Part shown: in pieces, positions 33,434-40,528 of the stretch
Layout: each line of letters starts with the position of its first letter
Position numbering within the stretch: the first letter of the stretch is position 1
Assembly: GCA_025352825.1 (NCBI GenBank)
Contig: JANXSG010000233.1
Span: 1 to 40,528 of the forward strand
From: Chthonomonadaceae bacterium
Lineage (GTDB): Bacteria; Armatimonadota; Chthonomonadetes; Chthonomonadales; Chthonomonadaceae
Direction: 5' to 3'
Length of the DNA stretch: 40,528 nucleotides
Translations under genes and position numbers: made by a program
The notes under the pieces: generated by a model
Seen by the model: the letters and a program-made list of their open reading frames with translations, nothing else
The model's database searches: none
Told to the model about the DNA's origin: nothing

Positions 33434-34465
33434 TTAGGAGCCTACTGGGCCAGCGATCTCTTTGATATTGAGCTGTGAGGTATCTATTTGGCCGCGGCCC
33501 AGACTGTTCGCAAGCACCAGATGGTTCACCGCATCGGGTGTCACCCCTTTGACTGTCAGAAACTGGCAGCAGTAGGAGTCAAGCGCGACCGGATCGATCC
33601 CTGCGAGCACCTTATGGGGCGTGGTGACTTCGCCGGGGCCTTTTGGGCCTCGAGTCTGCAGAGCACGGGTGGCATCGGTCACGATCAAGGTTGGTTTGAT
33701 AAACATGTTCAGCTCGGCAATACAGTCGTGCAGACCGTAGCGGTGATAGTCTTTTCTGTTCCATATACAGCCCATCAGCTTCTTCATAGCGATGGTGATA
33801 ACAGCTGCCTCGTGATCTTTGACGACGGGATTAACTATGAAACAGTCTGCCTCGATGATATCGCGCGGGATCTTCTGCTCAATCTGATTGAAGTGGTGGC
33901 GGGCATCGTAGGCCTTGCCATCTGTGGTTACTTTCGGCACTGCGGAAGGAATGTCAACATCCTTATGCATATTAGCGGAGTCGGGTGAGATTAGCGATGC
34001 CATGGTACCTTTGACAGCGCCATTCGCTCCGCATATCTCGAAAGCCATTTTCCAATCATCGAGAGTATAGTCGATGCAGGTGATTCGTGAAGCTCCCGCA
34101 CGCTGACACAACTGCACTAAGCGTCGAAGCACATCCGGGTGGGTGGCAGCAGCTTGCTCGGGAGTGCGCATCCAGCCCATATTCGGTGTGATAACTACCT
34201 TATCACCCTTCTTCACAAACATTTCTATGCCGCCAAGTTCATTAATAGCACGCTCGGTAATATCGCCATATGTTTGTGGATTTCCTTCTACACAGACGAT
34301 GTCAGGAGTGGTGAGAGAGGCCTTGGTTGCTGACCGAATTTTTGTCGGCTTAGCGAAATCCTGGTTCTTAAAGAAACTGAGACCGTAGACTCCGCCCAGG
34401 ACAGCGGTGCCTCCAGCCACTTCCAGAACCTTACGCCGGGAAATTTTATGCTCTTCGTCTGCCAT
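33434..34465 (-). CDS. Tat-exported DUF362 protein
   Basis: 343 residues with TAGGAG before the ATG. A Tat signal, SRRKVLEVAGGTAVLGGVYGL, covers residues 9-29. The body has DUF362 landmarks: GDKVVITPNMGW, HPDVLRRLVQLCQRAGASRI, DCFIVNPVVKDHEAAVITIAMKKLMG, TLIVTDATRALQTRGP and KVLAGIDPVALDSYCCQFL. DUF362 is often next to ferredoxin-type proteins and is thought to bind a cofactor or Fe-S partner; its activity is not established. Co-oriented with DUF6599 upstream (a repeat element intervenes) and the Fe-S membrane protein downstream, it may be a periplasmic redox component. Confidence 0.88.
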   Translation of the reverse strand: MADEEHKISRRKVLEVAGGTAVLGGVYGLSFFKNQDFAKPTKIRSATKASLTTPDIVCVEGNPQTYGDITERAINELGGIEMFVKKGDKVVITPNMGWMRTPEQAAATHPDVLRRLVQLCQRAGASRITCIDYTLDDWKMAFEICGANGAVKGTMASLISPDSANMHKDVDIPSAVPKVTTDGKAYDARHHFNQIEQKIPRDIIEADCFIVNPVVKDHEAAVITIAMKKLMGCIWNRKDYHRYGLHDCIAELNMFIKPTLIVTDATRALQTRGPKGPGEVTTPHKVLAGIDPVALDSYCCQFLTVKGVTPDAVNHLVLANSLGRGQIDTSQLNIKEIAGPVGS

Positions 34466-34492
34466 ATTAACTTTCTCCTAACCGAATATTTA

Positions 34493-34625
34493 CCTAACCC
34501 CTGGCCCCCTTCCCTGATTCCCTCGTTCCTCGGAGGGATGGGGAACTTCTGGTTGGAACTCTCCCCTTCCCAAGTGCAAAGAGTTTTATCGTTTGCGCGG
34601 GCGGGGAAGGGGTTGGGGGTTAGGG
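34493..34625. repeat. Second-type MITE-like repeat between DUF6599 and DUF362 genes
   Basis: Left end CCTAACCCCTGGCCCCCTTCCC; right end CTCCCCTTCCC ... CGGGGAAGGGG then TTGGGGGTTAGG, forming terminal inverted repeats. The right half contains an inner stem of the GCAAA...TTTATCGTTTGCG kind shared with the 6792-6858 copy. The element begins 12 bases beyond the DUF6599 stop and occupies the spacer of two genes likely once in one operon. Confidence 0.72.
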
Positions 34626-34636
34626 AATAACTCTAT

Positions 34637-35584
34637 CTATTTAGTGCGCGCGACTGCAGCCTTAACTAACGCCGCTGCAGCATTTTTATCTTTGGCTTTA
34701 CGGATAGCGATGAGATATTTTCCTTTCACAGCGGCAACTATCTCTCCAGAAAATTTTGTTTTTACTTCAATCGCCTGATCACCAATGCCGGGTACAGGGG
34801 CGACTTTCGATCCGACTGCGAGTGTTTTGGGATCGGAAAGGTAGGTTTTATACTTGTTGAATGCATCTTTGCAGGCGGCAGGAGAGGCTACCTGGATGAT
34901 GAAGAGTTCGGCCATAGAACCGGCTGATGGGTATTTAGCGACTACCCCGTTTTTAAGAAAGACCTGGCCGGCAATATCGGAGCGCTGGTACTTATCAGTC
35001 TTAGGTGAAAAGCCAGGTGGCAGCATATTCAGCATCGGAGGTGTGGCGCTCGAACCGCTAAGTTTTGCCGCAACCGCCTGTGCAATCTGCGGCAGAGCCT
35101 GCTGAAAGGCGGGCGTCGGGTTCATAGCGGTGATAGCGATACGCACATAGTACGCACCCTTCCAGAAGTTGAGGGCGGTCTTCTCCTGATATGCCTCAGC
35201 ACCGATTTTGAGATATTTAGCATGCGCGTTTCGCTGGCCGGCGTAGTAGCCAAAGGCGTCCAGCGGGCTGCCCATTTGGAACACATCGACAGTAATGAAC
35301 TGGTTGCCCTTGCCTCCCTGGGCAAATTCTGCATATGCGCATTCGCGAAAATCGTACTGCTTAAAAGCCTGAGCTTCGCCATCAACATGGTTTTCGAGGT
35401 CGCCCTGCTTATAGATGAAAGGGGCCTTGGTGGTTTTCCAGATTCCTACGGATGCTGGTATTGAACTTTTAGTATCGGCTTTTGCGACAGGTATCGACAC
35501 TCTTGAGAGGATGGCACAATTTGCCACCAATAGTGTCAAAGATCGAGCGATCCATAATTTGCTAACCTTGAAACGAAACGACAT
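34637..35584 (-). CDS. Exported DUF6599 protein
   Basis: 315 residues with CAGGAG before the ATG. A signal peptide spans about residues 1-36 (WIARSLTLLVANCAIL ... KADTKS). The body follows the DUF6599 pattern: IYKQGDLENHVDGEAQAFKQYDF, a strand with VDVFQMGSPLDAFGYYAGQR, IGAEAYQEKTALNFWKGAYYVRI, and a second copy-like half (QVFLKNGVVAKYPS ... IPGIGDQAIEVKT). The family's function is unknown. It often occurs beside DUF362 and NapH-like Fe-S proteins, as here, and so may belong to the same periplasmic system. Confidence 0.85.
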   Translation of the reverse strand: MSFRFKVSKLWIARSLTLLVANCAILSRVSIPVAKADTKSSIPASVGIWKTTKAPFIYKQGDLENHVDGEAQAFKQYDFRECAYAEFAQGGKGNQFITVDVFQMGSPLDAFGYYAGQRNAHAKYLKIGAEAYQEKTALNFWKGAYYVRIAITAMNPTPAFQQALPQIAQAVAAKLSGSSATPPMLNMLPPGFSPKTDKYQRSDIAGQVFLKNGVVAKYPSAGSMAELFIIQVASPAACKDAFNKYKTYLSDPKTLAVGSKVAPVPGIGDQAIEVKTKFSGEIVAAVKGKYLIAIRKAKDKNAAAALVKAAVARTK

Positions 35585-35906
35585 AACTCACTCCTGAATC
35601 GGTGGTAATTAAACTTTATATACCGCTGTTCGATAAAATTTATAATTGGCTGTCTATTTAGATTTAGTCGGCGCTAATAAGTAGACTGCCGAACATCCAA
35701 AAAGTTGCATTTAACTGCATCTGGGAAGACACACATAGTTTACCCGATTGTACTAAATTTCGGAAATGAAGTCAAGGCATTTGAAATCATTCAAGATTCA
35801 ATTCGAGGAAATTCATGGCACTGATATATAATTAGCTTATCCATCAGCCTGCTCATTCTAGGATGATAGAAGTTATTGAAAAGTCGGATATACACGCATT
35901 TATCAG

Positions 35907-36088
35907 CCCTCATCCCCCGTCCCCTCTCCCAAAAACAGGAGAGAGGGGAGCTTGAAATCGTTGGTTACCAGTCTCCCATTTCGTGGGATTTATACTTATA
36001 TTAAGATCAAAAACTTAAATGCCTTTGAAAAACCGATGCCATAGTCGCCCCCTCTCCTGTTTTTGGGAGAGGGGGCGAGGGGTGAGGG
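35907..36088. mobile_element. Complete 182-bp MITE-like element, copy A
   Basis: The ends are about 40-bp inverted repeats: CCCTCATCCCCCGTCCCC followed by CTCTCCCAAAAACAGGAGAG on the left, and its complement ending GGGGTGAGGG on the right. Each end is itself a hairpin (CCTCTCC/GGAGAGG around AAAAACA). The roughly 95-bp core includes TCGTTGGTTACCAGTCTCCC and is shared, reversed, with the copy at 17807. No ORF. The rest of the gene-free stretch 35585-36143 is AT-rich without evident features. Confidence 0.88.
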
Positions 36089-36143
36089 TGTGAACGAGTT
36101 TTTTAACTACTTTGAGACTTTTGCAATTATCTCAGTAGATCTA

Positions 36144-36848
36144 TTAATCTGTAATCAGTTCTGAAGTGAGATGATTTATTAAGCTGTGAGAACGAAGGCG
36201 TACAGCGAGAGGCTTTCCATTTTTCAATATCTGATATCCTCCAGGCGGTGGATAGGCGCCGACTTCCGAATGTAGATCTATATCGATCCTGGTAATCCCG
36301 CAGTTGTAAAATGGAAATCGACTGAATCCTCCTGGCTTAAGTCCCAGCAAGCTGCTAACAAGGGCGCTTCCAAATCTGCCATGCGTGACCAAAATGAGAG
36401 GGGGAGATTCCGGTACAAAATGGCCGATTAGATCTTCCGTTACTTCGTCCGCACGATGATAAAAAGGCTCCTCTGTCTCTTCAATACTTCCAGAACACCA
36501 CCAGCCGTCTATGCCGATATCAGGATGCAGTTCTACCCTGGGCCACTCTTTTAAAATTTCTTCAGATGTCATTCCAGAGTTGTGCCACATGCCTCCAGCC
36601 TCACATATATCCGGCCGGACATAGCCTTTTAAATCCAACAGTTTGCTGATTGGTTCAGACGTCTGCAGTGTACGGCGCATCGGACTGATATACAACCGAG
36701 CATTTTCTAAATTCTCAGCCTTAAGCGCTTTTGCGGATAAAATTGCCTGATTTCGCCCAATATCAGTAAGGGGAGGATCGCCCACATGCAAACTTTCGTG
36801 ATTCGCATTATTTGTTGACTGCCCATGTCGCACCAGATAAATTCTCAT
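36144..36848 (-). CDS. Histidine phosphatase family protein (phosphoglycerate mutase-like)
   Basis: 234 residues. It begins MRIYLVRHGQSTNN with the catalytic RHG; SPMRRTLQTS provides the second arginine, EAGGMW the general acid region, and LVTHGRFGSALV the second catalytic His. It belongs to the broad dPGM/phosphatase superfamily; substrate range is wide and not predictable. Its start is in the 3-base spacer after mntH, so it is translationally coupled to the manganese transporter and regulated by MntR. Confidence 0.9.
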   Translation of the reverse strand: MRIYLVRHGQSTNNANHESLHVGDPPLTDIGRNQAILSAKALKAENLENARLYISPMRRTLQTSEPISKLLDLKGYVRPDICEAGGMWHNSGMTSEEILKEWPRVELHPDIGIDGWWCSGSIEETEEPFYHRADEVTEDLIGHFVPESPPLILVTHGRFGSALVSSLLGLKPGGFSRFPFYNCGITRIDIDLHSEVGAYPPPGGYQILKNGKPLAVRLRSHSLINHLTSELITD

Positions 36849-36850
36849 GT

Positions 36851-38290
36851 TTAAACGTTTTCTCCATCGGAATAAATTTGATTCACTCTATTTTTGTAAC
36901 CCCATTTTACCCAACAGGAGAAAATCAGCGCTCCTGCGAACGAAATAACCAGTGAGACTACCCCTGCAGCGTGGTAGTGGTTCACCAGAGTTTGGCTCAA
37001 CAGATATAGATTAAGTAGTGCTATAACAGTGCAGCACAGCCAGCCAGCAATTTTCATCCAGAGGGGATTTGCGAATTCACGCATCATCCCCCTGTTGGAC
37101 GTGAAGGAAATAAGTGGGAAGATCGCAAAAGGAAGCTGCATCGAGAGTACAACCTGAGATAAAATGAGCAGATCCATCATTCCGCCATCACCACGCATTA
37201 CGATCACTCCGATAGCAGGTACCACAGCCAGGGAACGAGTGATAATTCGCCGCAGCCAAGGAGCAGTTTTGATCTGCACGAATCCATCCATCACTATCTG
37301 TCCTGCAAGCGTTCCCGTAATGGTAGACGACTGGCCAGATGCAAGAAGTGCGATGGCGAATGCGGATGCTGCCGCACGGCCAAGAAGCGGATGCAGAAGT
37401 GTATGTGCCTGTTCCAGCTCAGTGACAATGATGCCGGCTTTGTGAAATACTGCTGCTGATAAAATAAGTATGGCGGCATTCACACAAAATGCGATAGACA
37501 GCGCGATGAGTGTATCCGCCGTGTTGTGCCGTATTGCCTGAGCTATTCCAGATGACGAACGATTATTAGCTCTAGTCTGTACAATGGAGGAGTGCAGGTA
37601 GAGGTTGTGCGGCATCACAGTCGCTCCCAGAATCCCGAGAGCGATATATAGTGATTCTCGGCTGGGTAGTGAGGGATGCACGAGTCCAACTGCTGCTGCT
37701 CTCCAATCTGGATGTGCCAGCACGAGGTTGACTGCGAAAGAAAGTGTAATTGTTCCCACAAGAGTTATAACTACCGCTTCTAGTTTTCGAAAGCCGTGAT
37801 GCATGAGACCAAGTATAAGAAGGACATCCAGAGCAGTGCAGCAGACACCCCAGACCAATGGAATGCCAAATAGCAGCTTCAAAGCGACTGCCGACCCAAT
37901 CACTTCGGCAAGATCACACGCGATAATTGCGATCTCGCTTAGCAGCCACAGGGCAATCACAGCAGGACGTTTATACTGATCTCGGCAGGCCTGTGCCAGA
38001 TCACGCCCAGTCGCAAGCCCGAGTCTCAGGCAGAGTGTCTGCAGCAGCATCGCGATAAGATTGGAACCGAGTATAACCCACAGAAGTGCGTAACCAAATC
38101 GAGCTCCTCCTTCAAGATCTGTAGCCCAATTACCCGGATCCATATAACCCACACTGATGAGATAGGCTGGCCCGGCAAAAGCCAGAAATCGTTTGAATAC
38201 ACTGCTTTCAAAAGGAATGGGAACTGTACGAAAAGCCTCCGGCAGCGAACCGATATCTTTTGGTTCGATTTGTGTATTGCGTACAGACAT
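36851..38290 (-). CDS. mntH: NRAMP-family divalent metal (manganese) transporter
   Basis: 479 residues, about eleven membrane helices. The NRAMP signatures are VGYMDPGNWATDLEGGARFGY (D-P-G-N, helix 1 metal site) near residue 48 and GATVMPHNLYLHSSIVQTR (M-P-H, helix 6 metal site) near 220. It imports Mn2+ with protons across the cytoplasmic membrane. It starts directly at the mntR stop codon and is followed 2 bases later by a phosphatase gene, in an operon led by MntR, which strongly supports the manganese assignment over iron. Confidence 0.95.
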   Translation of the reverse strand: MSVRNTQIEPKDIGSLPEAFRTVPIPFESSVFKRFLAFAGPAYLISVGYMDPGNWATDLEGGARFGYALLWVILGSNLIAMLLQTLCLRLGLATGRDLAQACRDQYKRPAVIALWLLSEIAIIACDLAEVIGSAVALKLLFGIPLVWGVCCTALDVLLILGLMHHGFRKLEAVVITLVGTITLSFAVNLVLAHPDWRAAAVGLVHPSLPSRESLYIALGILGATVMPHNLYLHSSIVQTRANNRSSSGIAQAIRHNTADTLIALSIAFCVNAAILILSAAVFHKAGIIVTELEQAHTLLHPLLGRAAASAFAIALLASGQSSTITGTLAGQIVMDGFVQIKTAPWLRRIITRSLAVVPAIGVIVMRGDGGMMDLLILSQVVLSMQLPFAIFPLISFTSNRGMMREFANPLWMKIAGWLCCTVIALLNLYLLSQTLVNHYHAAGVVSLVISFAGALIFSCWVKWGYKNRVNQIYSDGENV

Positions 38291-38986
38291 CTAGTCCACC
38301 ACCTCTCGGACATATCGTTCCACAAAAACGTGGCCTGCTAGTTCTCGGCCGATAGAGTGTGTTTTTTCGCCGATTTTGAGCGTGATAGGTCCATTAAAAG
38401 GCTGTTTTTCTATAATTTTTAAGATAGTGCCAAGCCTCATTTCCAGATGTTTCAAATAGCGCAGCGCTTCTGGATTGCTGTCTCGCACCCTGAGAATAAT
38501 AAGTGTGTCGCCAGGTTCAGAGTTATCCAGAGGCGCTCCACGTCTGGGGGCTATTTCCAGTTCGCGAGTAGGTATCGGATCGCCGTGGGGGTCGGTGAGT
38601 GGATAGTCCAGCATCTTATCAATACGTGCTTCAAACTCTTCAGAAATATGGTGTTCCAGTTTTTCGGCTTCTGCATCTACCTCATCCCATTCATACCCCA
38701 GGGCTTGATGCAGGTACAGCTCGATTAGCCTGTGATGCCGTATTATCTCCAGAGCGATCTTCTCTCCTGCGGGGGAAAGCCGTACTCCATGATATCGGGT
38801 GTGTTCCGTCAGCCTGTTTTCCGTCAGATGCTTTATCATCTTGGTGGAGGCAGCAGGGGAGGTCTTCATTTTTTTGGCAAGCTCAGAAGTAGTTACGGAC
38901 CCGCTATCCTGCTGAAGCAGATAGATTGACTTGACGTAGTCTTCTACACTTTGCGAGAAGAGTCGTTCAGAAGAATCTTGCACCAC
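38291..38986 (-). CDS. mntR: DtxR/MntR-family manganese-responsive repressor
   Basis: 231 residues from a GTG at 38986, with AGGAG 6 bases upstream. An N-terminal winged helix (SVEDYVKSIYLLQQDSGSVTTSELAKKMKTSPAASTKMIKHL) is followed by the dimerisation/metal domain (LIELYLHQALGYEWDEVDAEAEKLEHHISEEFEARIDKML, with the family's metal-ligand Glu/His), then an SH3/FeoA-like C-terminal domain (GDTLIILRVRDSNPEALRYL). Length with the third domain fits the DtxR/IdeR-like subgroup. It likely represses its own operon when Mn2+ or Fe2+ is sufficient. The 26-bp palindrome at 39004 lies 18 bases before its start. Confidence 0.94.
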   Translation of the reverse strand: MVQDSSERLFSQSVEDYVKSIYLLQQDSGSVTTSELAKKMKTSPAASTKMIKHLTENRLTEHTRYHGVRLSPAGEKIALEIIRHHRLIELYLHQALGYEWDEVDAEAEKLEHHISEEFEARIDKMLDYPLTDPHGDPIPTRELEIAPRRGAPLDNSEPGDTLIILRVRDSNPEALRYLKHLEMRLGTILKIIEKQPFNGPITLKIGEKTHSIGRELAGHVFVERYVREVVD

Positions 38987-39003
38987 TGTAGGCTCCTGAA
39001 AAA

Positions 39004-39029
39004 TATAATTTAACCATGGTTAAATTATA
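39004..39029. promoter_or_regulatory. 26-bp perfect palindrome, presumed MntR operator
   Basis: TATAATTTAACCA is followed at once by its exact reverse complement. It lies just upstream of the mntR start and must overlap the promoter or transcript start, which fits autoregulation by a dimeric DtxR-family repressor. A half-site (GGTTAAAT) recurs at 39041. Confidence 0.8.
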
Positions 39030-39099
39030 CCCTTATGATAGGTTAAATAGGTCTATGAATTTGGGAAAAATTTAAGTTTTTTTTATGTACATAATTTAG

Positions 39100-39279
39100 C
39101 CCTCACCTCCCGTCCCCCTCTCCCAAAAACAGGAGAGGGGGAGCTATAGATATTTGGCCATCTATTTTCTTCTGCGTGTGGTAAGTGTAGAATTCTAGGG
39201 AATACTGATGTGGATTGTAAATCACATGCCAAAGTCGCCTCCTCTCCTGTTTTTGGGAGAAGGGGACGGGGGGTGAGGG
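39100..39279. mobile_element. Complete 180-bp MITE-like element, copy B
   Basis: The ends match copy A at 35907 (CCCTCACCTCCCGTCC on the left and complement ending GGGGGTGAGGG on the right), with the CTCTCCCAAAAACAGGAGAG hairpin in each. The core begins GGAGCTATAGATATTTGG and ends ATGCCAAAGTCGCC, a diverged but recognisable relative of copy A's core. It fills most of the gene-free stretch between mntR's operator and the repeat-protein terminator. Confidence 0.85.
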
Positions 39280-39293
39280 CGTGTGACGAAATA

Positions 39294-39355
39294 AAATGAC
39301 CCTCAGTGCTGCAGCTAAGCTGCACTGAAGGTCATTTTACGAGAGATCCTCTCGT
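39294..39355. terminator. Double hairpin terminator after repeat protein
   Basis: A long stem (AAAATGACC ... CAGTGCTGCAGC with GCTGCACTGAAGGTCATTTT, 39294-39338) is followed by a short stem ACGAGAG/CTCTCGT (39339-39355). The first has A/T runs on both sides, so it can act in both directions; it lies 30 bases after the repeat-protein stop. Confidence 0.75.
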
Positions 39356-39369
39356 ACAAGGAGTGTTGA

Positions 39370-39597
39370 TCATGCGTGAAAGTCAACTCGATTTACTACG
39401 GCTTTGTTCGCTTCGACCCGATTTGCAACGGGATTGAAAGTTGCTCGATTTGCCACAGCAGTGCCAGCTTCCACGCGATTTGCAACATTCGTATTGACTA
39501 TGCGATTGGTTACGCTATTATTTCGCTCAACTCGATTTGCAACCGCATTGAACTGAATGCGATTGCTGGACTGCGTGTCGATACCAGTAATTGTCAT
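39370..39597 (-). CDS. 75-residue protein of 19-residue tandem repeats
   Basis: Start at the ATG at 39597, supported by AAAGGGG 7 bases upstream; the longer frame to 39717 crosses a terminator. After a 12-residue lead (MTITGIDTQSSN) come three units of the form N-R-x-x-x-N-x-V-A-N-R-V-E-x-x-x-x-V-x and a final partial NRVDFHA. Each unit is 57 bases. There is no signal peptide, cysteine or membrane helix. Regular N-R/V-A spacing hints at a small beta-solenoid or fibre-like fold. No family is recognised. Strong terminators on both sides make it an independent transcription unit, so it is likely expressed alone. Confidence 0.7.
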   Translation of the reverse strand: MTITGIDTQSSNRIQFNAVANRVERNNSVTNRIVNTNVANRVEAGTAVANRATFNPVANRVEANKAVVNRVDFHA

Positions 39598-39684
39598 GAT
39601 GGATCCCCTTTCCCTCTGAAAGGCGACACGCAGAATAGTTATCGGAAATACCGGATATTCACATAACTGTTCACAATACCAGAA

Positions 39685-39722
39685 AAAAAATGAGTTGTGC
39701 GAATTCGCACAACTCATTTTTT
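39685..39722 (-). terminator. Strong intrinsic terminator of the prepilin-like gene
   Basis: TGAGTTGTGCGAA pairs perfectly with TTCGCACAACTCA, with A-run before and T-run after, so it functions in both directions. It lies 30 bases after the stop at 39752. Confidence 0.88.
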
Positions 39723-39751
39723 GTTAACCCCGTATCATCACTTTATCTGTA

Positions 39752-40528
39752 CTACTTGCAGGTAGAAACTGTAAGACACGCAGACGTCACCGGAGCGGCG
39801 CAGCTGTCATTCTGAACAATACCTCTGATGGTCCAGTTATATCCAATCGCGGGATCTATCGTATTCACTGGAATTCGGAACGCTCCCGAGTTTATAAGAA
39901 ATTTATCGAGAGGATCTGAATAGAACCCGGTGGTATCGTTTATTACTGGGGCAGCATTCTGCTGAAGTCGAAGGAACTTGGAATGTCCATCAAGATAAGC
40001 AATGTTGGCACCGCCGGTGTGACGAGCTACTATAGGCTGCGGAAGACTATACCCTACGAAGTTTGCTGATCCCAGGGATGGATTGATAGTTCCATCGTAG
40101 AGAACTGGTTGAGAGGCAGGAAGTGGGGATGCGGCTTCGGATTGCGTGGGAGTTCCTCCACCAACCTCTGTATTGTAGAACAGTGCATTGGAACATCCAC
40201 TGCCGATCAATGCCTCATTGAAACCATACGAGGCGTTTCCGAAAGTGGTGAGTGCGCCGGGCGCACCCAGACCGCCGAATGCAGGTAAGATCTTTGCCAG
40301 ATTAAAGGCAGAATTCGCGGATGGGCACTGTACCAACTGGGCGCTTTTGATATAAGCGTTTAGAGTATCAAAAACCGATGCCACTACAATGTTGTTGTTT
40401 GCATCGGTAGTGAGATAGGCGCTGATTGGCAAAGCTTCATCGTAGTCCTGCACATACATCAGTACAGCGAGATCGAGCTGTTTTGTGTTTGAAAGACACG
40501 ATATAGCGCGTGCTTTCTCACGAGCCTG
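39752..40528 (-). CDS. Prepilin-like (DUF1559/H-x9-DG type) surface protein, N-terminus beyond the edge
   Basis: The frame is open to the right edge, so the true start is outside. The visible part starts QAREKARAISCLSNTKQLDLAVLMYVQDYDEALP. This is the mature-helix region of type II secretion/pilin-like proteins that begin with a cleavable F-T-L-I-E leader. The C-terminal half has the H-x9-DG motif HTGGANIAYLDGHSKFLRLQ. Such proteins are abundant in Armatimonadota and Planctomycetes and are thought to form surface filaments or pseudopili. It has about 258 visible residues and a strong terminator after the stop. Confidence 0.9.
   Translation of the reverse strand, partial: QAREKARAISCLSNTKQLDLAVLMYVQDYDEALPISAYLTTDANNNIVVASVFDTLNAYIKSAQLVQCPSANSAFNLAKILPAFGGLGAPGALTTFGNASYGFNEALIGSGCSNALFYNTEVGGGTPTQSEAASPLPASQPVLYDGTINPSLGSANFVGYSLPQPIVARHTGGANIAYLDGHSKFLRLQQNAAPVINDTTGFYSDPLDKFLINSGAFRIPVNTIDPAIGYNWTIRGIVQNDSCAAPVTSACLTVSTCK

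Noticed and set aside
39004-39029. Palindrome as a transcription terminator
   Set aside because: It is AT-rich, lies directly before the mntR start, and fits an operator; terminators nearby are GC-richer and at gene ends.
39400-39590. Short CRISPR-like direct repeats
   Set aside because: The repeats are in a coding frame with 57-base units, conserve amino acids, and have no unique spacers.

Overview
The window looks like a chromosomal segment of an Armatimonadota-type bacterium. This is inferred from gene content, not from a marker gene. The signs are a prepilin-like surface protein with an H-x9-DG motif at the right edge, a CBM96/DNRLRE-Rhs surface protein, paired Uma2 nucleases, a planctomycete-style cytochrome c/FGE gene, a DUF362/DUF6599/Fe-S cluster, and GC content near one half. 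No rRNA, tRNA or CRISPR array was seen. Most genes lie on the minus strand.

Layout. 1-2432: start of a transposase-like ORF, a putative immunity gene, and a decayed DNRLRE-Rhs gene whose endonuclease-fold toxin tip is cut by an in-frame TGA. 2659-6551: cytochrome c, divergent EAL-CBS-GGDEF protein, exported beta-propeller. 6629-11245: nested inverted-repeat element, orphan RND pump, frameshifted beta-lactamase-fold hydrolase. 11343-15991: six-gene minus-strand operon (two TrkA-type K+ channel regulators, CHAD, helix-hairpin-helix, short Ppx/GppA, HD), probably linking polyphosphate with K+ control. 16292-17644: GNAT enzyme and a DUF5679 zinc ribbon. 17807-18252: compound MITE. 18336-22692: molybdenum hydroxylase operon (2Fe-2S subunit, Tat-exported Mo subunit, XdhC, MocA). 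22992-27828: NodB-like deacetylase, Tat-exported AKR-like protein, hypothetical, Uma2, AKR, Uma2. 27889-35584: decayed cytochrome c/FGE gene, then NapH/NapG-like Fe-S membrane protein, ParB-like, DUF362 and DUF6599 proteins. 36144-38986: mntR-mntH-histidine phosphatase operon behind a 26-bp perfect palindrome. 39370-40528: a 75-residue protein made of 19-residue repeats and a prepilin-like protein cut by the window edge.

Two themes stand out. First, a family of about 180-bp MITE-like elements with about 40-bp terminal inverted repeats (full copies at 35907 and 39100, a copy with nested insertions at 17807, variants and solo ends at 2659, 5654, 6730 and 34493) sits mostly just beyond gene 3' ends. 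Second, three genes carry single-base frameshifts or in-frame stops (584-2432, 10027-11245, 27889-30287), which means either real gene decay or indel errors in the assembly.
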